Counted from the first letter of the stretch, positions 8,658 through 16,722 are shown. The stretch is DNA of 64,000 bases from Candidatus Bathyarchaeota archaeon (GCA_026014875.1 JAOZHO010000037.1:62001-126000), one strand, 5' to 3'. Made by a program: numbers and translations. Notes: a model not told the origin generated them from the sequence alone.

Positions 8658-9673
8658 TCCCCCCGGTCCTGTCCAGCCTGATTCAGGTATTCATTTTCCC
8701 GGGCTTTATATTCATACTCAGCTATGCGATGTTCTGCGAGTGGGTGAGCCGCAAGTTCGTCGCCCGCCTCCAGAACCGCGTCGGGCCGCTATACACGGGG
8801 TGGGAGGGGATACTGCAGCCGCTGGCCGACTCCATCAAGCTGCTGGCGAAGGAGGACATCACGCCCAAGGCCGCCGACAAATTCGTCTTCGCCTTGATGC
8901 CGGTTGCCGTCTTCGCCTTGCCTTTAACCGCGATATTTCTGATACCGATCCAATCTCTGACTAATCTGTGGGGCTATTCCCCCATCGTCTCCTTCGAGGG
9001 CGACCTCATAATAGTCCTATTCCTGCTCTCGGTGATCATCCTCAGCATCTTCCTCGCGGGCTGGAGCTCCGCCAACAGGTTTGGCATCATCGGTGCGACC
9101 CGCGCAGCCCTCCAGATGCTAGCATACGAGATTCCGCTGGGAATAGCCATGATCGGACCGGCCATCTTCGCCCGCAGCCTCAGCATCGGAAAGATCGTCG
9201 AATGGCAGGCTCAGAGCATGCATAACTTCCTGAGCGCCCCCAACTTGATGGCGATCCCCGTTGCTCTGCTGCTCGCCGTCGGCTTCATAATCTGCACCGT
9301 CTGCCTGCTCGCGGAGCTAGAGCTGAGGCCCTTCGACTCACCCGAGGCCGAGACGGAGATCGTCCACGGCTGGCAGGTGGAATACAGCGGCAAAAAGCTG
9401 GGACTGCTGCGGTTGGGGCACGACGTGAAGCTCGTGCTGGCGTCCGCGCTCCTCACGTCCCTGTTCCTGGGGGGACCCATAGGCCCGTGGCCGATACCGC
9501 CTGTGGTCTGGTTCCTGTTGAAGACTGCGGTCTGCGTCCTAATCCTTTCAAACGCGAGCGCCCTCTTCGCCCGGCTCCGCATCGACCAGATGCTGGGCGG
9601 CTCATGGAGGTATCTGGCGCCTCTATCCATCCTCTACATAATGGCGGTTCAGATCATCGCGGGGTTGATGTAA
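8654..9673 (+). CDS. nuoH: NuoH/FpoH-like membrane anchor subunit
   Basis: A 339-residue, eight-helix protein. VARLQNRVGPLYTGWEGILQPLADSIKLLAKE near residue 35 and LAELELRPFDSPEAETEIVHGWQVEYSG near 225 (shown here only as landmarks: NRVGP, LADSIKLL, RPFDSPEAE) are NuoH hallmarks that shape the E-channel. The GTG start overlaps the large-subunit stop by four bases, with GGAG eight bases upstream; an alternative GTG lies nine bases earlier. It links the hydrogenase module to the ion-pumping arm. Confidence 0.94.
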   Translation: MIPPVLSSLIQVFIFPGFIFILSYAMFCEWVSRKFVARLQNRVGPLYTGWEGILQPLADSIKLLAKEDITPKAADKFVFALMPVAVFALPLTAIFLIPIQSLTNLWGYSPIVSFEGDLIIVLFLLSVIILSIFLAGWSSANRFGIIGATRAALQMLAYEIPLGIAMIGPAIFARSLSIGKIVEWQAQSMHNFLSAPNLMAIPVALLLAVGFIICTVCLLAELELRPFDSPEAETEIVHGWQVEYSGKKLGLLRLGHDVKLVLASALLTSLFLGGPIGPWPIPPVVWFLLKTAVCVLILSNASALFARLRIDQMLGGSWRYLAPLSILYIMAVQIIAGLM

Positions 9674-9674
9674 T

Positions 9675-10052
9675 ATGGCGATGGCAAAAGAGCTGCTGAA
9701 GAACGCCAGAGAAAAGCCCTGCACCCTCCTCTACCCCTTCGAGAAGACAGCGCCGCCCGAAGGACTCCGCGGCAAGCACGTGTTCGTCGGCGAGAAGTGC
9801 ATCGGCTGCGGCCTCTGCGCCCGAGTCTGCCCCGCCTTCGCCATCGAACTCCTCGGCGGAAGGGGACCGAAAATGTCGGGCATGAAGGTCTACCTCGGGA
9901 GATGCCTCTTCTGCCAGCAGTGCGAGGAGGTCTGCCCCACCGGCGCCATCAAACTGACGACGGACTATGAACTCGCCGTGCTGAAGCAGGAGGACATGGT
10001 CCTCGTCTTCGAGCGGAAGCCGCCTGAGGCGAAGCAACCAAAGAAAGAATAG
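9675..10052 (+). CDS. nuoI: NuoI-like ferredoxin subunit with two [4Fe-4S] clusters
   Basis: A 125-residue iron-sulfur protein with two full CxxCxxCxxxCP motifs: CIGCGLCARVCP (42-53) and CLFCQQCEEVCP (77-88). It would be the electron entry point of the complex. No NuoE, NuoF, NuoG, FpoF or FpoO gene is nearby, so a soluble ferredoxin is the likely partner, as for Ech and Mbh. The basic, lysine-rich tail (KPPEAKQPKKE) could be a docking surface. It is the last gene of the rightward operon and overlaps nothing; the next gene is convergent. Confidence 0.94.
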   Translation: MAMAKELLKNAREKPCTLLYPFEKTAPPEGLRGKHVFVGEKCIGCGLCARVCPAFAIELLGGRGPKMSGMKVYLGRCLFCQQCEEVCPTGAIKLTTDYELAVLKQEDMVLVFERKPPEAKQPKKE

Positions 10053-10129
10053 CCTACACCGCTCACGCTATTCGACATCAACGGGGAATAAACTCGACGC
10101 TTCCTCCATTTTAGGCCCAGTGGGCTAGT

Positions 10130-10627
10130 TTAGTGTGTGCCCGCGCGAATTAGTGCTTCACGGATGGTTTCAGCAACCTTCTCCGCCGCCTCCTTCAAGG
10201 CAGGTGTCATCTCGGCCCCAAACGCGATGCTCCGCGGCTGAACGCCGAGCAGTGCGACATCGGCGCACATCGTCTCCTTGATGAAGTTCGACAGCACCGT
10301 CAACGGCAGCTTGTGGGTGGAGATCGATTCGCCTCCGATCTTCTGCGTGGGTATGATCCTGGCCTCCCCCGGCTCCTCGTTGAGACCCGCGGCATCCACC
10401 ATAAGCACGTGAGTCGGCCTGAACTTCCTTATGGTTCCAGTGAAACTCTCCGGCACCGTCTCAGTCTTAAGCAGCAGCACGTCCTCCATCCGCATCTTCT
10501 CCAGATGCTCCACGATGGCCAGCCCGACGGCATCGTCGCCCCGGATGCGGCTTCCGATGCCGAGGACTGCGACGCGCCGCCCCTCATCCTTGCCGAAGAA
10601 CTCTCTGAGCTGATCCTTGAGAGACAT
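10130..10627 (-). CDS. hycI: [NiFe]-hydrogenase maturation endopeptidase, HycI family
   Basis: A 165-residue protein of the nickel-dependent C-terminal protease family. The three metal ligands fit D31 or D32 in GIGSRIRGDDAVG, D78 in MVDAAGL and H105 in STHKLPL. Members clip the tail of the large subunit after nickel insertion. Placement 77 bp from the end of the hydrogenase operon, convergent with it, supports the view that the large subunit is a true, processed hydrogenase. The N-terminal stretch before VAVLGIG is slightly longer than usual. Confidence 0.93.
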   Translation of the reverse strand: MSLKDQLREFFGKDEGRRVAVLGIGSRIRGDDAVGLAIVEHLEKMRMEDVLLLKTETVPESFTGTIRKFRPTHVLMVDAAGLNEEPGEARIIPTQKIGGESISTHKLPLTVLSNFIKETMCADVALLGVQPRSIAFGAEMTPALKEAAEKVAETIREALIRAGTH

Positions 10628-10897
10628 ATCACTCTATGATACTTACGAGGATATAGAAAAACTTCGTTCACCACTGCCTAACGACATATGTTTGCTGCAT
10701 AACTTCGTGAACCAGAGCAGAATGCTCCCCTTCTCCTCGGTGAAGGATTTCTACAGCATGGTGGCCTTCGGGCTCCGGGGCTCCGAGCGTCGGAGAGGTT
10801 TCTGACCCGGGAAAGGAGAGAGGAAGCCGATACGCCTCTATCCTAGGCTCATCTATGAGCCAGCTAAATTGTTTTAACATCCACTGAACATCTAAAT
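10628..10897. other. Intergenic region between hydrogenase protease and corrinoid protein
   Basis: No convincing gene is seen in these 270 bases. Both strands hold short open frames (up to 70 codons) without recognisable domains. The GC-rich middle (10770-10820) contains nested CTCCG/CGGAG repeats that could fold as RNA. The T/A-rich stretch near 10868-10876 (GTTTTAACA) is about 25 nt before the ATG at 10898 and is the likely TATA element of the corrinoid-protein gene, making it leaderless. Confidence 0.4.
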
Positions 10898-11557
10898 ATG
10901 ATTGTCATGAGCGAGAGGATACTAGGAAAGCTCAGGGAGGCAGTCCTGGACTTCGACGATGACGGGGCGAGGAAGCTCGCGGCGGAGGCGGTCGCCGAGG
11001 GGATGGACCCCGTCATGGTCCTGGAGGAGGGGCTCGCGAAAGCACTCAGGGAGGTGGGGGAAAGCTTCGGGCGGGGAGAGGCCTTCGTCACGGAGCTCAT
11101 CGCCGCGGCCCAGACCATGGAGGCCGGAGCCGGGGTCCTCAACAAGGAGATCGCGAGGCGGGGGGCGAGCAGGAAGGCTGTGGGCCGATTCATGATCGGG
11201 ACAGTGGAGGGGGACATCCACAGCATCGGTAAGAACATCGTCAAGACCATGCTCACCGCTGCGGGGTTCGAGGTGATAGACCTCGGCGTCGATGTCAAGG
11301 CCGAGACATTTGTCGAGAAGGCCCGGGAGCATGAGCCCGACATCATAGGGCTCAGCGCCCTCATGACCACCACGATGACGATGCAGAGGGAGGTCATCAA
11401 GGCCCTTATTGGCGCGGAGCTCAGGACGAGGGTCAAGATCATCGTGGGGGGCGCCCCGGTCACCCAGGCCTGGGTCGATGAGATCGGGGCCGACGCCTGC
11501 GGCTTCGACGCCGGGAGCGCCGTCCAGGTGGCCCTGGGGCTCATGAGGGGGGGCTAG
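10898..11557 (+). CDS. Methyltransferase cognate corrinoid protein (MttC/MtbC family)
   Basis: A 219-residue protein with the two usual parts: an N-terminal helical cap (1-90) and a B12-binding Rossmann domain. GDIHSIGKNIV supplies the DxHxxG motif (D106, H108, G111) whose histidine binds cobalt. Later landmarks are DLGVDV, GLSALMTTT and IVGGAPV. It carries a methyl group between a substrate-specific methyltransferase and a carrier such as tetrahydromethanopterin or folate. The downstream MttB-type gene follows after three bases, so they form a pair. No Shine-Dalgarno site precedes the ATG. Confidence 0.93.
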   Translation: MIVMSERILGKLREAVLDFDDDGARKLAAEAVAEGMDPVMVLEEGLAKALREVGESFGRGEAFVTELIAAAQTMEAGAGVLNKEIARRGASRKAVGRFMIGTVEGDIHSIGKNIVKTMLTAAGFEVIDLGVDVKAETFVEKAREHEPDIIGLSALMTTTMTMQREVIKALIGAELRTRVKIIVGGAPVTQAWVDEIGADACGFDAGSAVQVALGLMRGG

Positions 11558-11560
11558 GCT

Positions 11561-13012
11561 GTGGTGGAGTTCAGGCTTCTCTCCAAGGGGGACACGGAGG
11601 AGATCCACGGGGCATCCCTGGAGGTCCTCATGAACACGGGGGTGATGGTGAAGAACGACCGCGCCCTCAAACTTCTGAAAGACAACGGGTGCGCCGTCGA
11701 GGAGAACATCGTCCGGATGCCCTCATCCCTCGTCGAGGAGTCCATCAAGAAGACCCCCTCAACCTTCCCGCTGAGCACCAGGGAGGGGGACAAGACCTAC
11801 ACGGTGGGGGGATCCAATGTCATCTACAACCCGGGCTCCGCGGCGATCTTCTTCATCGACAGGGAGTCGGGGGAGATGAGAAGGGCCGACGCCAAGGATT
11901 TCAGGGAGCTGGTGAGGCTCACAGACGCCCTGGAGCACATCCACGCCCAGAGCACCGCGATGGTCCCCGCCGACGTCCCCGAGGTCATCTCCGACCTCTA
12001 CAGGCTCTACGTCATCCTGGAGAACTCCACCAAGCCCATCATCACGGGGGCCTTCACCAAGGAGGGGCTCCTGGACATGAAGGGAATGCTCGAGGCGGTG
12101 GTGGGGGGCCCCGAGGAGCTCCGCAAGTCCCCCAGGGCCATATTCGACTGCTGCCCCAGCTCCCCCCTGATGTGGAGCGACGTCACCTGCCAGAACCTCA
12201 TCGAATGCGCGGAGCACGGCATCCCCGCGGAGATCATACCCGCCCCCCAGATGGGTGCCACGAGCCCCGTGAGCATCGCGGGGACCCTCGTGGAGGCCAA
12301 CGCCGAGTTCCTGAGCGGGGTGGTGATCTCCCAGCTCGTGGCTCCCGGGGCGCCCGTGGTCTATGGGGGTTCCCCGTCGGCCTTCGACATGAGGTACCTC
12401 ACGGCGAGGCTGGGGGCGGTGGAGGCTGTGATGGCTGCGTGTGCCTCGGCTGAGATGGGGAAGCTCTACGGGGTCCCCACCCACGGCTACCTGGGGCTCA
12501 GCGACTCCAAGGCGGTGGACGGGCAGAGCAGCTTCGAGTCGGGGATGGGCATCCTCCTCGCGGCGCTCACAGGGGTGAACATCGTCTCGGGCCCCGGGAT
12601 GCAGGCCAGCGAGAACTGCCAGAGCCTCGAGAAGCTGGTTTTGGACAACGAGTACTGCGGGGCCGCCTACAGGCTGGCCCAAGGGATAGCGGTGGACGAG
12701 GTCTCCCTCGCCGTGGATATCATCGGCAAGGTGGGGCCCGGGGGCCATTTCCTCGCGGAGAGGCATACCAGGGAGAACCTGAGGAAGGAGAGGTTCATGC
12801 CCTCCGATGTTCTGGACAGGCTCAGCCCAGACGCCTGGGTCAAGGTGGGCTCCAGGGACACCACTTCGAGGGCCCGGGAGACCGCGAACAGGATACTGGA
12901 TGAGCACGAGCCCGTCCCATTAACGAAGGAGGCGGCTCAGGGGCTGAGGGAGGCCCTCGGGGGTATACTGGAGAGATACGGGATCTCCCTCTCTAGCCTC
13001 CCGGCCATCTAG
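11561..13012 (+). CDS. MttB-superfamily methyltransferase without pyrrolysine
   Basis: A 483-residue protein of the trimethylamine methyltransferase (MttB) superfamily. Landmarks are RMPSSLVEESIKKTP near 48, GGSNVIYNPGSAAIFFID near 83, and GVPTHGYLGLSDSKAVDGQS in the TIM-barrel C-terminal half. No in-frame TAG interrupts it, so it belongs to the non-pyrrolysine branch, whose tested bacterial members demethylate quaternary amines such as glycine betaine, proline betaine or carnitine. The substrate here is unknown. GTG start, three bases after the corrinoid gene. Its TAG stop is followed in the same frame by an acyl-CoA dehydrogenase relic. Confidence 0.92.
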   Translation: MVEFRLLSKGDTEEIHGASLEVLMNTGVMVKNDRALKLLKDNGCAVEENIVRMPSSLVEESIKKTPSTFPLSTREGDKTYTVGGSNVIYNPGSAAIFFIDRESGEMRRADAKDFRELVRLTDALEHIHAQSTAMVPADVPEVISDLYRLYVILENSTKPIITGAFTKEGLLDMKGMLEAVVGGPEELRKSPRAIFDCCPSSPLMWSDVTCQNLIECAEHGIPAEIIPAPQMGATSPVSIAGTLVEANAEFLSGVVISQLVAPGAPVVYGGSPSAFDMRYLTARLGAVEAVMAACASAEMGKLYGVPTHGYLGLSDSKAVDGQSSFESGMGILLAALTGVNIVSGPGMQASENCQSLEKLVLDNEYCGAAYRLAQGIAVDEVSLAVDIIGKVGPGGHFLAERHTRENLRKERFMPSDVLDRLSPDAWVKVGSRDTTSRARETANRILDEHEPVPLTKEAAQGLREALGGILERYGISLSSLPAI

Positions 13013-13108
13013 CCTCTCTACAGGGACATCAGGGTCACCGAGCTCTACGCGGGGATCACAGAGATCCAGAGGAACACGGTGGCCCGCTTCCTCCGGAGGG
13101 GAGAATAA
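13013..13108 (+). pseudogene. C-terminal relic of an acyl-CoA dehydrogenase
   Basis: The 31 codons after the MttB-family TAG, in the same frame, read PLYRDIRVTELYAGITEI and QRNTVARFLRRGE before a TAA. RD-x-R-V-T-x-(I/L)-Y-x-G-x-x-E-I-Q-R is the highly conserved C-terminal motif of acyl-CoA dehydrogenases. The rest of that 380-residue enzyme is absent here. An enoyl-CoA hydratase and an acyl-CoA ligase follow within 1.2 kb, which suits a former beta-oxidation cluster. Translation by read-through of TAG is unlikely, because TAG ends many normal genes in this window. Confidence 0.8.
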
Positions 13109-13146
13109 AACCCCCTCTTTATTGAAAGAAAAACGGGGAAGTAGCC
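13109..13146. terminator. Convergent terminator-like hairpin
   Basis: Between two convergent genes, CCCC at about 13112 and GGGG at about 13134 flank an A/T-rich loop with a T run. It could end transcripts from both sides. Only the short inverted repeat and the position support this. Confidence 0.35.
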
Positions 13147-13938
13147 CTATTTCCCCTTGAACTCGGGCTTGCGCCTCTCGAAGAACGCCGAGATCCCCTC
13201 GACGAGGTCCTCGGTCTCCGCGAGGGCCCCGAAGGCCTCCGCCTCCATCCTGAGCCCCTCCATCAGGGGCAGCTGACTCCCCTCGTTCATCGACCTCTTC
13301 GCGACCCGCAACGCCACCGGGGGGCCCGCCGCCAATCTCTGAGCCAGGGCCTCGGCCTCCTCGTAGAGACGGTCAAGGGGCACCACTTTGTGGACCAGCC
13401 CGATCCTGAGGGCTTCATCCGCTTTGATGCGGTCACCTAAGAGGACCAGCTCCTTCGCCCGGGCCAGCCCCAGCAGCCTGCTGAGCCTCTGGGTCGCCCC
13501 CCAGCCGGGGATGAGCCCCAGGTTGATCTCCGGGCTCCCGAAGGATGCGGACTCGGCGGCGACCCTGAAGTCGCATGCCAGCGCGAACTCGAGGCCGCCC
13601 CCGAGGCAGAAGCCGTGGATAGCGGCGACGAAGGGCTTCGGGGAGGCCTCGATCCTGTCCATGAGCCTCTGCCCCCGCTCCGAGGCGGCGATGGCGGACT
13701 CGGTGTCGAGCCCCTTGAACATGGCGAGGTCGGCCCCTGCGCTGAAGGCCTTTTCCCCCTCGCCCTTGACCAGGACGCACCTGACACCCTCGTCGGCGTC
13801 GGCCTCATCGATGGCCGTAGTGACCTCGTCGATCATCTCCATGTTGAATGCGTTCATCCTGCCCGGGCGGTTGAGGGAGAGCCAGAGGACTCGCCCCCGC
13901 TTCTCGGCGAGGATGTGGTCGAACCGGGACTCAGTCAT
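13147..13938 (-). CDS. Enoyl-CoA hydratase/isomerase (crotonase family)
   Basis: A 263-residue crotonase. Oxyanion-hole signatures are KAFSAGADLAMFKG near 70 and IHGFCLGGGLEFALACDFRVA (given here as HGFCLGGGLEFALACDF) near 110. The following motif FGSPEINLGLIPGWGATQRL carries the position of one catalytic glutamate. It would hydrate trans-2-enoyl-CoA or act on a related CoA ester. Its start lies one base after the stop of a thiolase N-terminal relic on the same strand, so the two were probably once one operon. Exact substrate class cannot be read from the sequence. Confidence 0.92.
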   Translation of the reverse strand: MTESRFDHILAEKRGRVLWLSLNRPGRMNAFNMEMIDEVTTAIDEADADEGVRCVLVKGEGEKAFSAGADLAMFKGLDTESAIAASERGQRLMDRIEASPKPFVAAIHGFCLGGGLEFALACDFRVAAESASFGSPEINLGLIPGWGATQRLSRLLGLARAKELVLLGDRIKADEALRIGLVHKVVPLDRLYEEAEALAQRLAAGPPVALRVAKRSMNEGSQLPLMEGLRMEAEAFGALAETEDLVEGISAFFERRKPEFKGK

Positions 13939-13939
13939 A

Positions 13940-14098
13940 CTAGTAAAACCTCCGTGCCGGGGTCTTTCCCGTCCGGCCGTTGCCCACGTACTCCCCGAGG
14001 GCGGGCTTTACGGCCTCGAAGGTGAGCTCCGATTGGTTGACGTCCTTCCTGACCCTGAACTTAGAGGGGCTGACTCCGATGACTGCGACATTCCTCAA
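13940..14098 (-). pseudogene. N-terminal relic of an archaeal thiolase
   Basis: From a TTG at 14098 the frame reads LRNVAVIGVSPSKFRVRKDV then NQSELTFEAVKPALGEYV before diverging into NGRTGKTPARRFY and a stop. The first 40 residues match the start of SCP2/acetyl-CoA C-acyltransferase-type thiolases (RDVAVIGVGxTKFG...LAxEAVxxAL). A full enzyme has about 390 residues, so more than 85% is missing and the active-site cysteine region is gone. It sits one base upstream of the enoyl-CoA hydratase. It may still be translated as a leader peptide, but function is doubtful. Confidence 0.75.
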
Positions 14099-14241
14099 GA
14101 ATAATGCCTCGTGGAGAGGCTGCGAGGCACTCGATTTAACTTTTCCGTCGCTCCCGATTGAGTCCAAGATTTTCGTCAGCCGTGAAAAATCGATGAGCCT
14201 TTATATTAAAAATTCGAGATTCTACGTTGGAAGGGGTTTTT

Positions 14242-15882
14242 ATGGATAAGCCCGAGAAATGGCCCGAGGGGGTCCCGTTCACCCTGGATTACCCGGAGAT
14301 CCCGTTATACGCTCTCCTGGATCAGTCGGCGGAGAAGCACCCCGACGCCACCGCATTGATCCACCAGGACAAGAGGATCACCTATCGGGAGCTCAAGGAG
14401 GATGTGGACAGGTTCGCGACTGCCCTCCAGAAGATGGGGGTGGCCCGGAGGGACAGGGTCGCCCTGTTTCTCCCCAACATTCCCCAGTTCGTCATAGGCT
14501 ACTATGGGGCGTTGAAGGCGGGGGCCATAGTCACGGCGATCAGCCCCCAGTACAAGGAGCGGGAGGTGGCCCACCAGATCCAGGACTCCGGGGCGGAGAC
14601 CCTGGTGGTCCTGGACAGGCTCTATCCCGTTGTGGAGAAAGTGAGGGGGGAGCTGGGACTTGAGAGGATCATCGTGACGGGGATCAAGGACTATCTGCCT
14701 ACCGTGAAGAGGGTCTTGGGGTCCCTGTTGGGGAGTGTGCCCAGCTATGATGTGGAGATGGGGGAGGGCATGCACCTGTTCCTCGAGCTGATCAAGGGAT
14801 ATCCCCCGAGCCCTGAGCCGGTGGAGGTGGATGCCAAGGAGGATCTGGCTCTGCTCCAGTACACGGGGGGCACCACGGGGATCCCCAAGGGGGCGATGCT
14901 GACTCACTTTAATCTGGTCTCCAACGCGTTGATGTGCAACGCCTGGCTGGGGGCCCGGGAGGGGGAGGAGATCCAGATCAATGTGCTTCCCCTGTATCAT
15001 ATCTACGGGATGACGATGACCATGAACAACGCCGTCGCCTCCGCGGGGAGCATGGTGCTGTTCCCCCGGTTCGACGCGAAGGAGGTGCTCGCCTCCATCC
15101 AGAAGTATAAGGCGACCCTCTTCAGCGGTGTCCCCACGTTGTACACGGCCCTCATCAACACACCGGATATCACCGAGTACGATCTCTCGTCCATCAAGTT
15201 CTGCATCTCGGGGGCCTCGCCTCTGCCTCCGGAGGTTCAGAAGAGGTTCATGGAGCTCACCGGGGGCGTCTTGGTGGAGGGGTATGGGCTCACGGAGGCT
15301 TCTCCGGTGACCCATGCGAATCCCATGGATTCCACCCTGGAGACGGTGAAGATCGGTTCCATCGGGCTCGCGTGGCCGGATACCGTGGCGGGGATCATGG
15401 ACAGGGAGACGGGGGAGCTGCTGCTCTATGGGGATATCGGGGAGCTGGTGATCAGGGGGCCTCAGGTGATGAAGGGGTACTGGAACATGCCTGAGGAGGC
15501 GGCCGAGGTGCTGAAGGACGGGTGGCTCCACACGGGGGACATCGCCCGGGTGGACGAGGAGGGCTACTATTACATCGTGGACCGGGAGAAGGACCTCATC
15601 AAGTTCAGGGGCTACAGCGTCTACCCCAGGGAGATCGAGGACGTGCTCTACGAGCATCCTGCGGTGAAGGTCGCCGCGGTGGTGGGTAGGCCCGACGATG
15701 TGAGCGGGGAGATTCCCAAGGCGTTCCTGGTGCTCAAGGAGGGGGCCGAGGCGACGGAGGAGGAGATGATCGAGTTCGTCCGGGAGAGGATCGCCCCCTA
15801 CAAGAGGATCAGGGAGGTGGAGTTCCGGGACGAGCTGCCCATGACCCCGGTGGGGAAGGTCCTCAAGAAGGACCTCAGGTAG
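14242..15882 (+). CDS. AMP-forming long-chain acyl-CoA synthetase
   Basis: A 546-residue ANL-superfamily ligase. Motifs in order: YTGGTTGIPKGAML (ATP loop, near 212), LPLYHIYGM, EGYGLTEASPV, LHTGDIARVDEEGYYYIVDR, KFRGYSVYPREIE, and the C-terminal catalytic lysine in MTPVGKVLKKDL. It activates a fatty or aryl acid to its CoA thioester. ATG at 14242 is eight bases after GGAAGGGG. TTTATATTAAAA at 14199-14210 is a good TATA box placing the start site near 14228. It points away from the enoyl-CoA hydratase, sharing an upstream gap with the thiolase relic. Confidence 0.94.
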   Translation: MDKPEKWPEGVPFTLDYPEIPLYALLDQSAEKHPDATALIHQDKRITYRELKEDVDRFATALQKMGVARRDRVALFLPNIPQFVIGYYGALKAGAIVTAISPQYKEREVAHQIQDSGAETLVVLDRLYPVVEKVRGELGLERIIVTGIKDYLPTVKRVLGSLLGSVPSYDVEMGEGMHLFLELIKGYPPSPEPVEVDAKEDLALLQYTGGTTGIPKGAMLTHFNLVSNALMCNAWLGAREGEEIQINVLPLYHIYGMTMTMNNAVASAGSMVLFPRFDAKEVLASIQKYKATLFSGVPTLYTALINTPDITEYDLSSIKFCISGASPLPPEVQKRFMELTGGVLVEGYGLTEASPVTHANPMDSTLETVKIGSIGLAWPDTVAGIMDRETGELLLYGDIGELVIRGPQVMKGYWNMPEEAAEVLKDGWLHTGDIARVDEEGYYYIVDREKDLIKFRGYSVYPREIEDVLYEHPAVKVAAVVGRPDDVSGEIPKAFLVLKEGAEATEEEMIEFVRERIAPYKRIREVEFRDELPMTPVGKVLKKDLR

Positions 15883-15912
15883 AGGAGCCTTAAACCGCGG
15901 CTCGGGTTGGTC

Positions 15913-16722
15913 TCACCCAATCGGCGTGAGCTCGATCTCGAACAAGAGGGGCCAGAGCTTCCCGGTGACGAACAGGTGCCCCGTCTCGTCGTCGTAGGCG
16001 ATCCCGTTGAGGACGTCGATGACGGCATCGTCTTCGATGTGGTCCCGGAGCCCACCGAGTTCGAGCCATCCCAGGACGGAGCCGCTGAAGGGATCTATCC
16101 TAGCGATGAGATCCATATTCCAGATGTTCGCGTAGACCACCCCGTCGATGTACTCCAGCTCATTGATCAGACTGACGGGTTCGTCGTCGTCTCGGACCTC
16201 CACAGTCCGGGTCTCCTGGAATGTCTCGGGGTCGAGGAAGCGGAGGGTCGATGTCCCGTCGCTCAGTATGAGGCTGGCGCCGTCGCTGGTGAGGCCCCAC
16301 CCCTCGGTGGATATGCTGAAGTTGTCCAGGACTTCGAGGCTATCCATGTCGTAGACGAAGCCCACCCGGGACTGCCAGGTGACCTGGATGGTCCTGTCTC
16401 CGTGGATGGTTATCCCCTCCCCATGGTATTCGGGGGGAAGGCGGCGAATCTTGGTTATCTCCCCGGTCTCCAGCTCCACGATGCGGACCGAGGACTGGCC
16501 TCGGAGCCCCGTCCCCTCGTAGAGGCGACCGTCGTGGAACACGAGGCCCTGTGTGAACGCTTCCGGGTCATGGGGGAACGTGTTGATGACTGTGTAGGGG
16601 TTCCCGGGGTCTGGGTCGGGGAGCTGGCGTAGCAGGGAATATGCTATGGAGATGGCGACGACCCCGAGGAGGAGGAAGAGGACACGCTTCGATGTCATTC
16701 TCCTCGTGATTGCTCCGACCAA
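15913..16722 (-). CDS. Glutaminyl-peptide cyclotransferase-like protein (membrane-anchored)
   Basis: A 269-residue protein with an N-terminal signal anchor (VLFLLLGVVAISIAYSLL) and a beta-propeller of the plant/bacterial glutamine cyclotransferase type. Signatures are FPHDPEAFTQGLVF, GRLYEGTGLRGQSSV, NELEYIDGVVYANIW and NGIAYDDETGHLFVTGK. The enzyme turns N-terminal glutamine of secreted peptides into pyroglutamate. TTG at 16722 has AAAGG eight bases upstream; an internal ATG at 16698 has poor spacing to its site. It is a single-gene unit convergent with the acyl-CoA synthetase. Family assignment is firm; activity in archaea is inferred. Confidence 0.88.
   Translation of the reverse strand: MVGAITRRMTSKRVLFLLLGVVAISIAYSLLRQLPDPDPGNPYTVINTFPHDPEAFTQGLVFHDGRLYEGTGLRGQSSVRIVELETGEITKIRRLPPEYHGEGITIHGDRTIQVTWQSRVGFVYDMDSLEVLDNFSISTEGWGLTSDGASLILSDGTSTLRFLDPETFQETRTVEVRDDDEPVSLINELEYIDGVVYANIWNMDLIARIDPFSGSVLGWLELGGLRDHIEDDAVIDVLNGIAYDDETGHLFVTGKLWPLLFEIELTPIG

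Noticed and set aside
10668-10880. A 70-codon leftward frame before the corrinoid-protein gene
   Set aside because: No recognisable motif, and it occupies the probable promoter of the rightward operon.
13010-13108. Pyrrolysine read-through of the MttB-family TAG into the dehydrogenase tail
   Set aside because: Pyrrolysine in true MttB lies inside the barrel, not at the C-terminus, and TAG is a normal stop for many genes here (for example nuoB, nuoI and radA). The tail is a relic of another enzyme.
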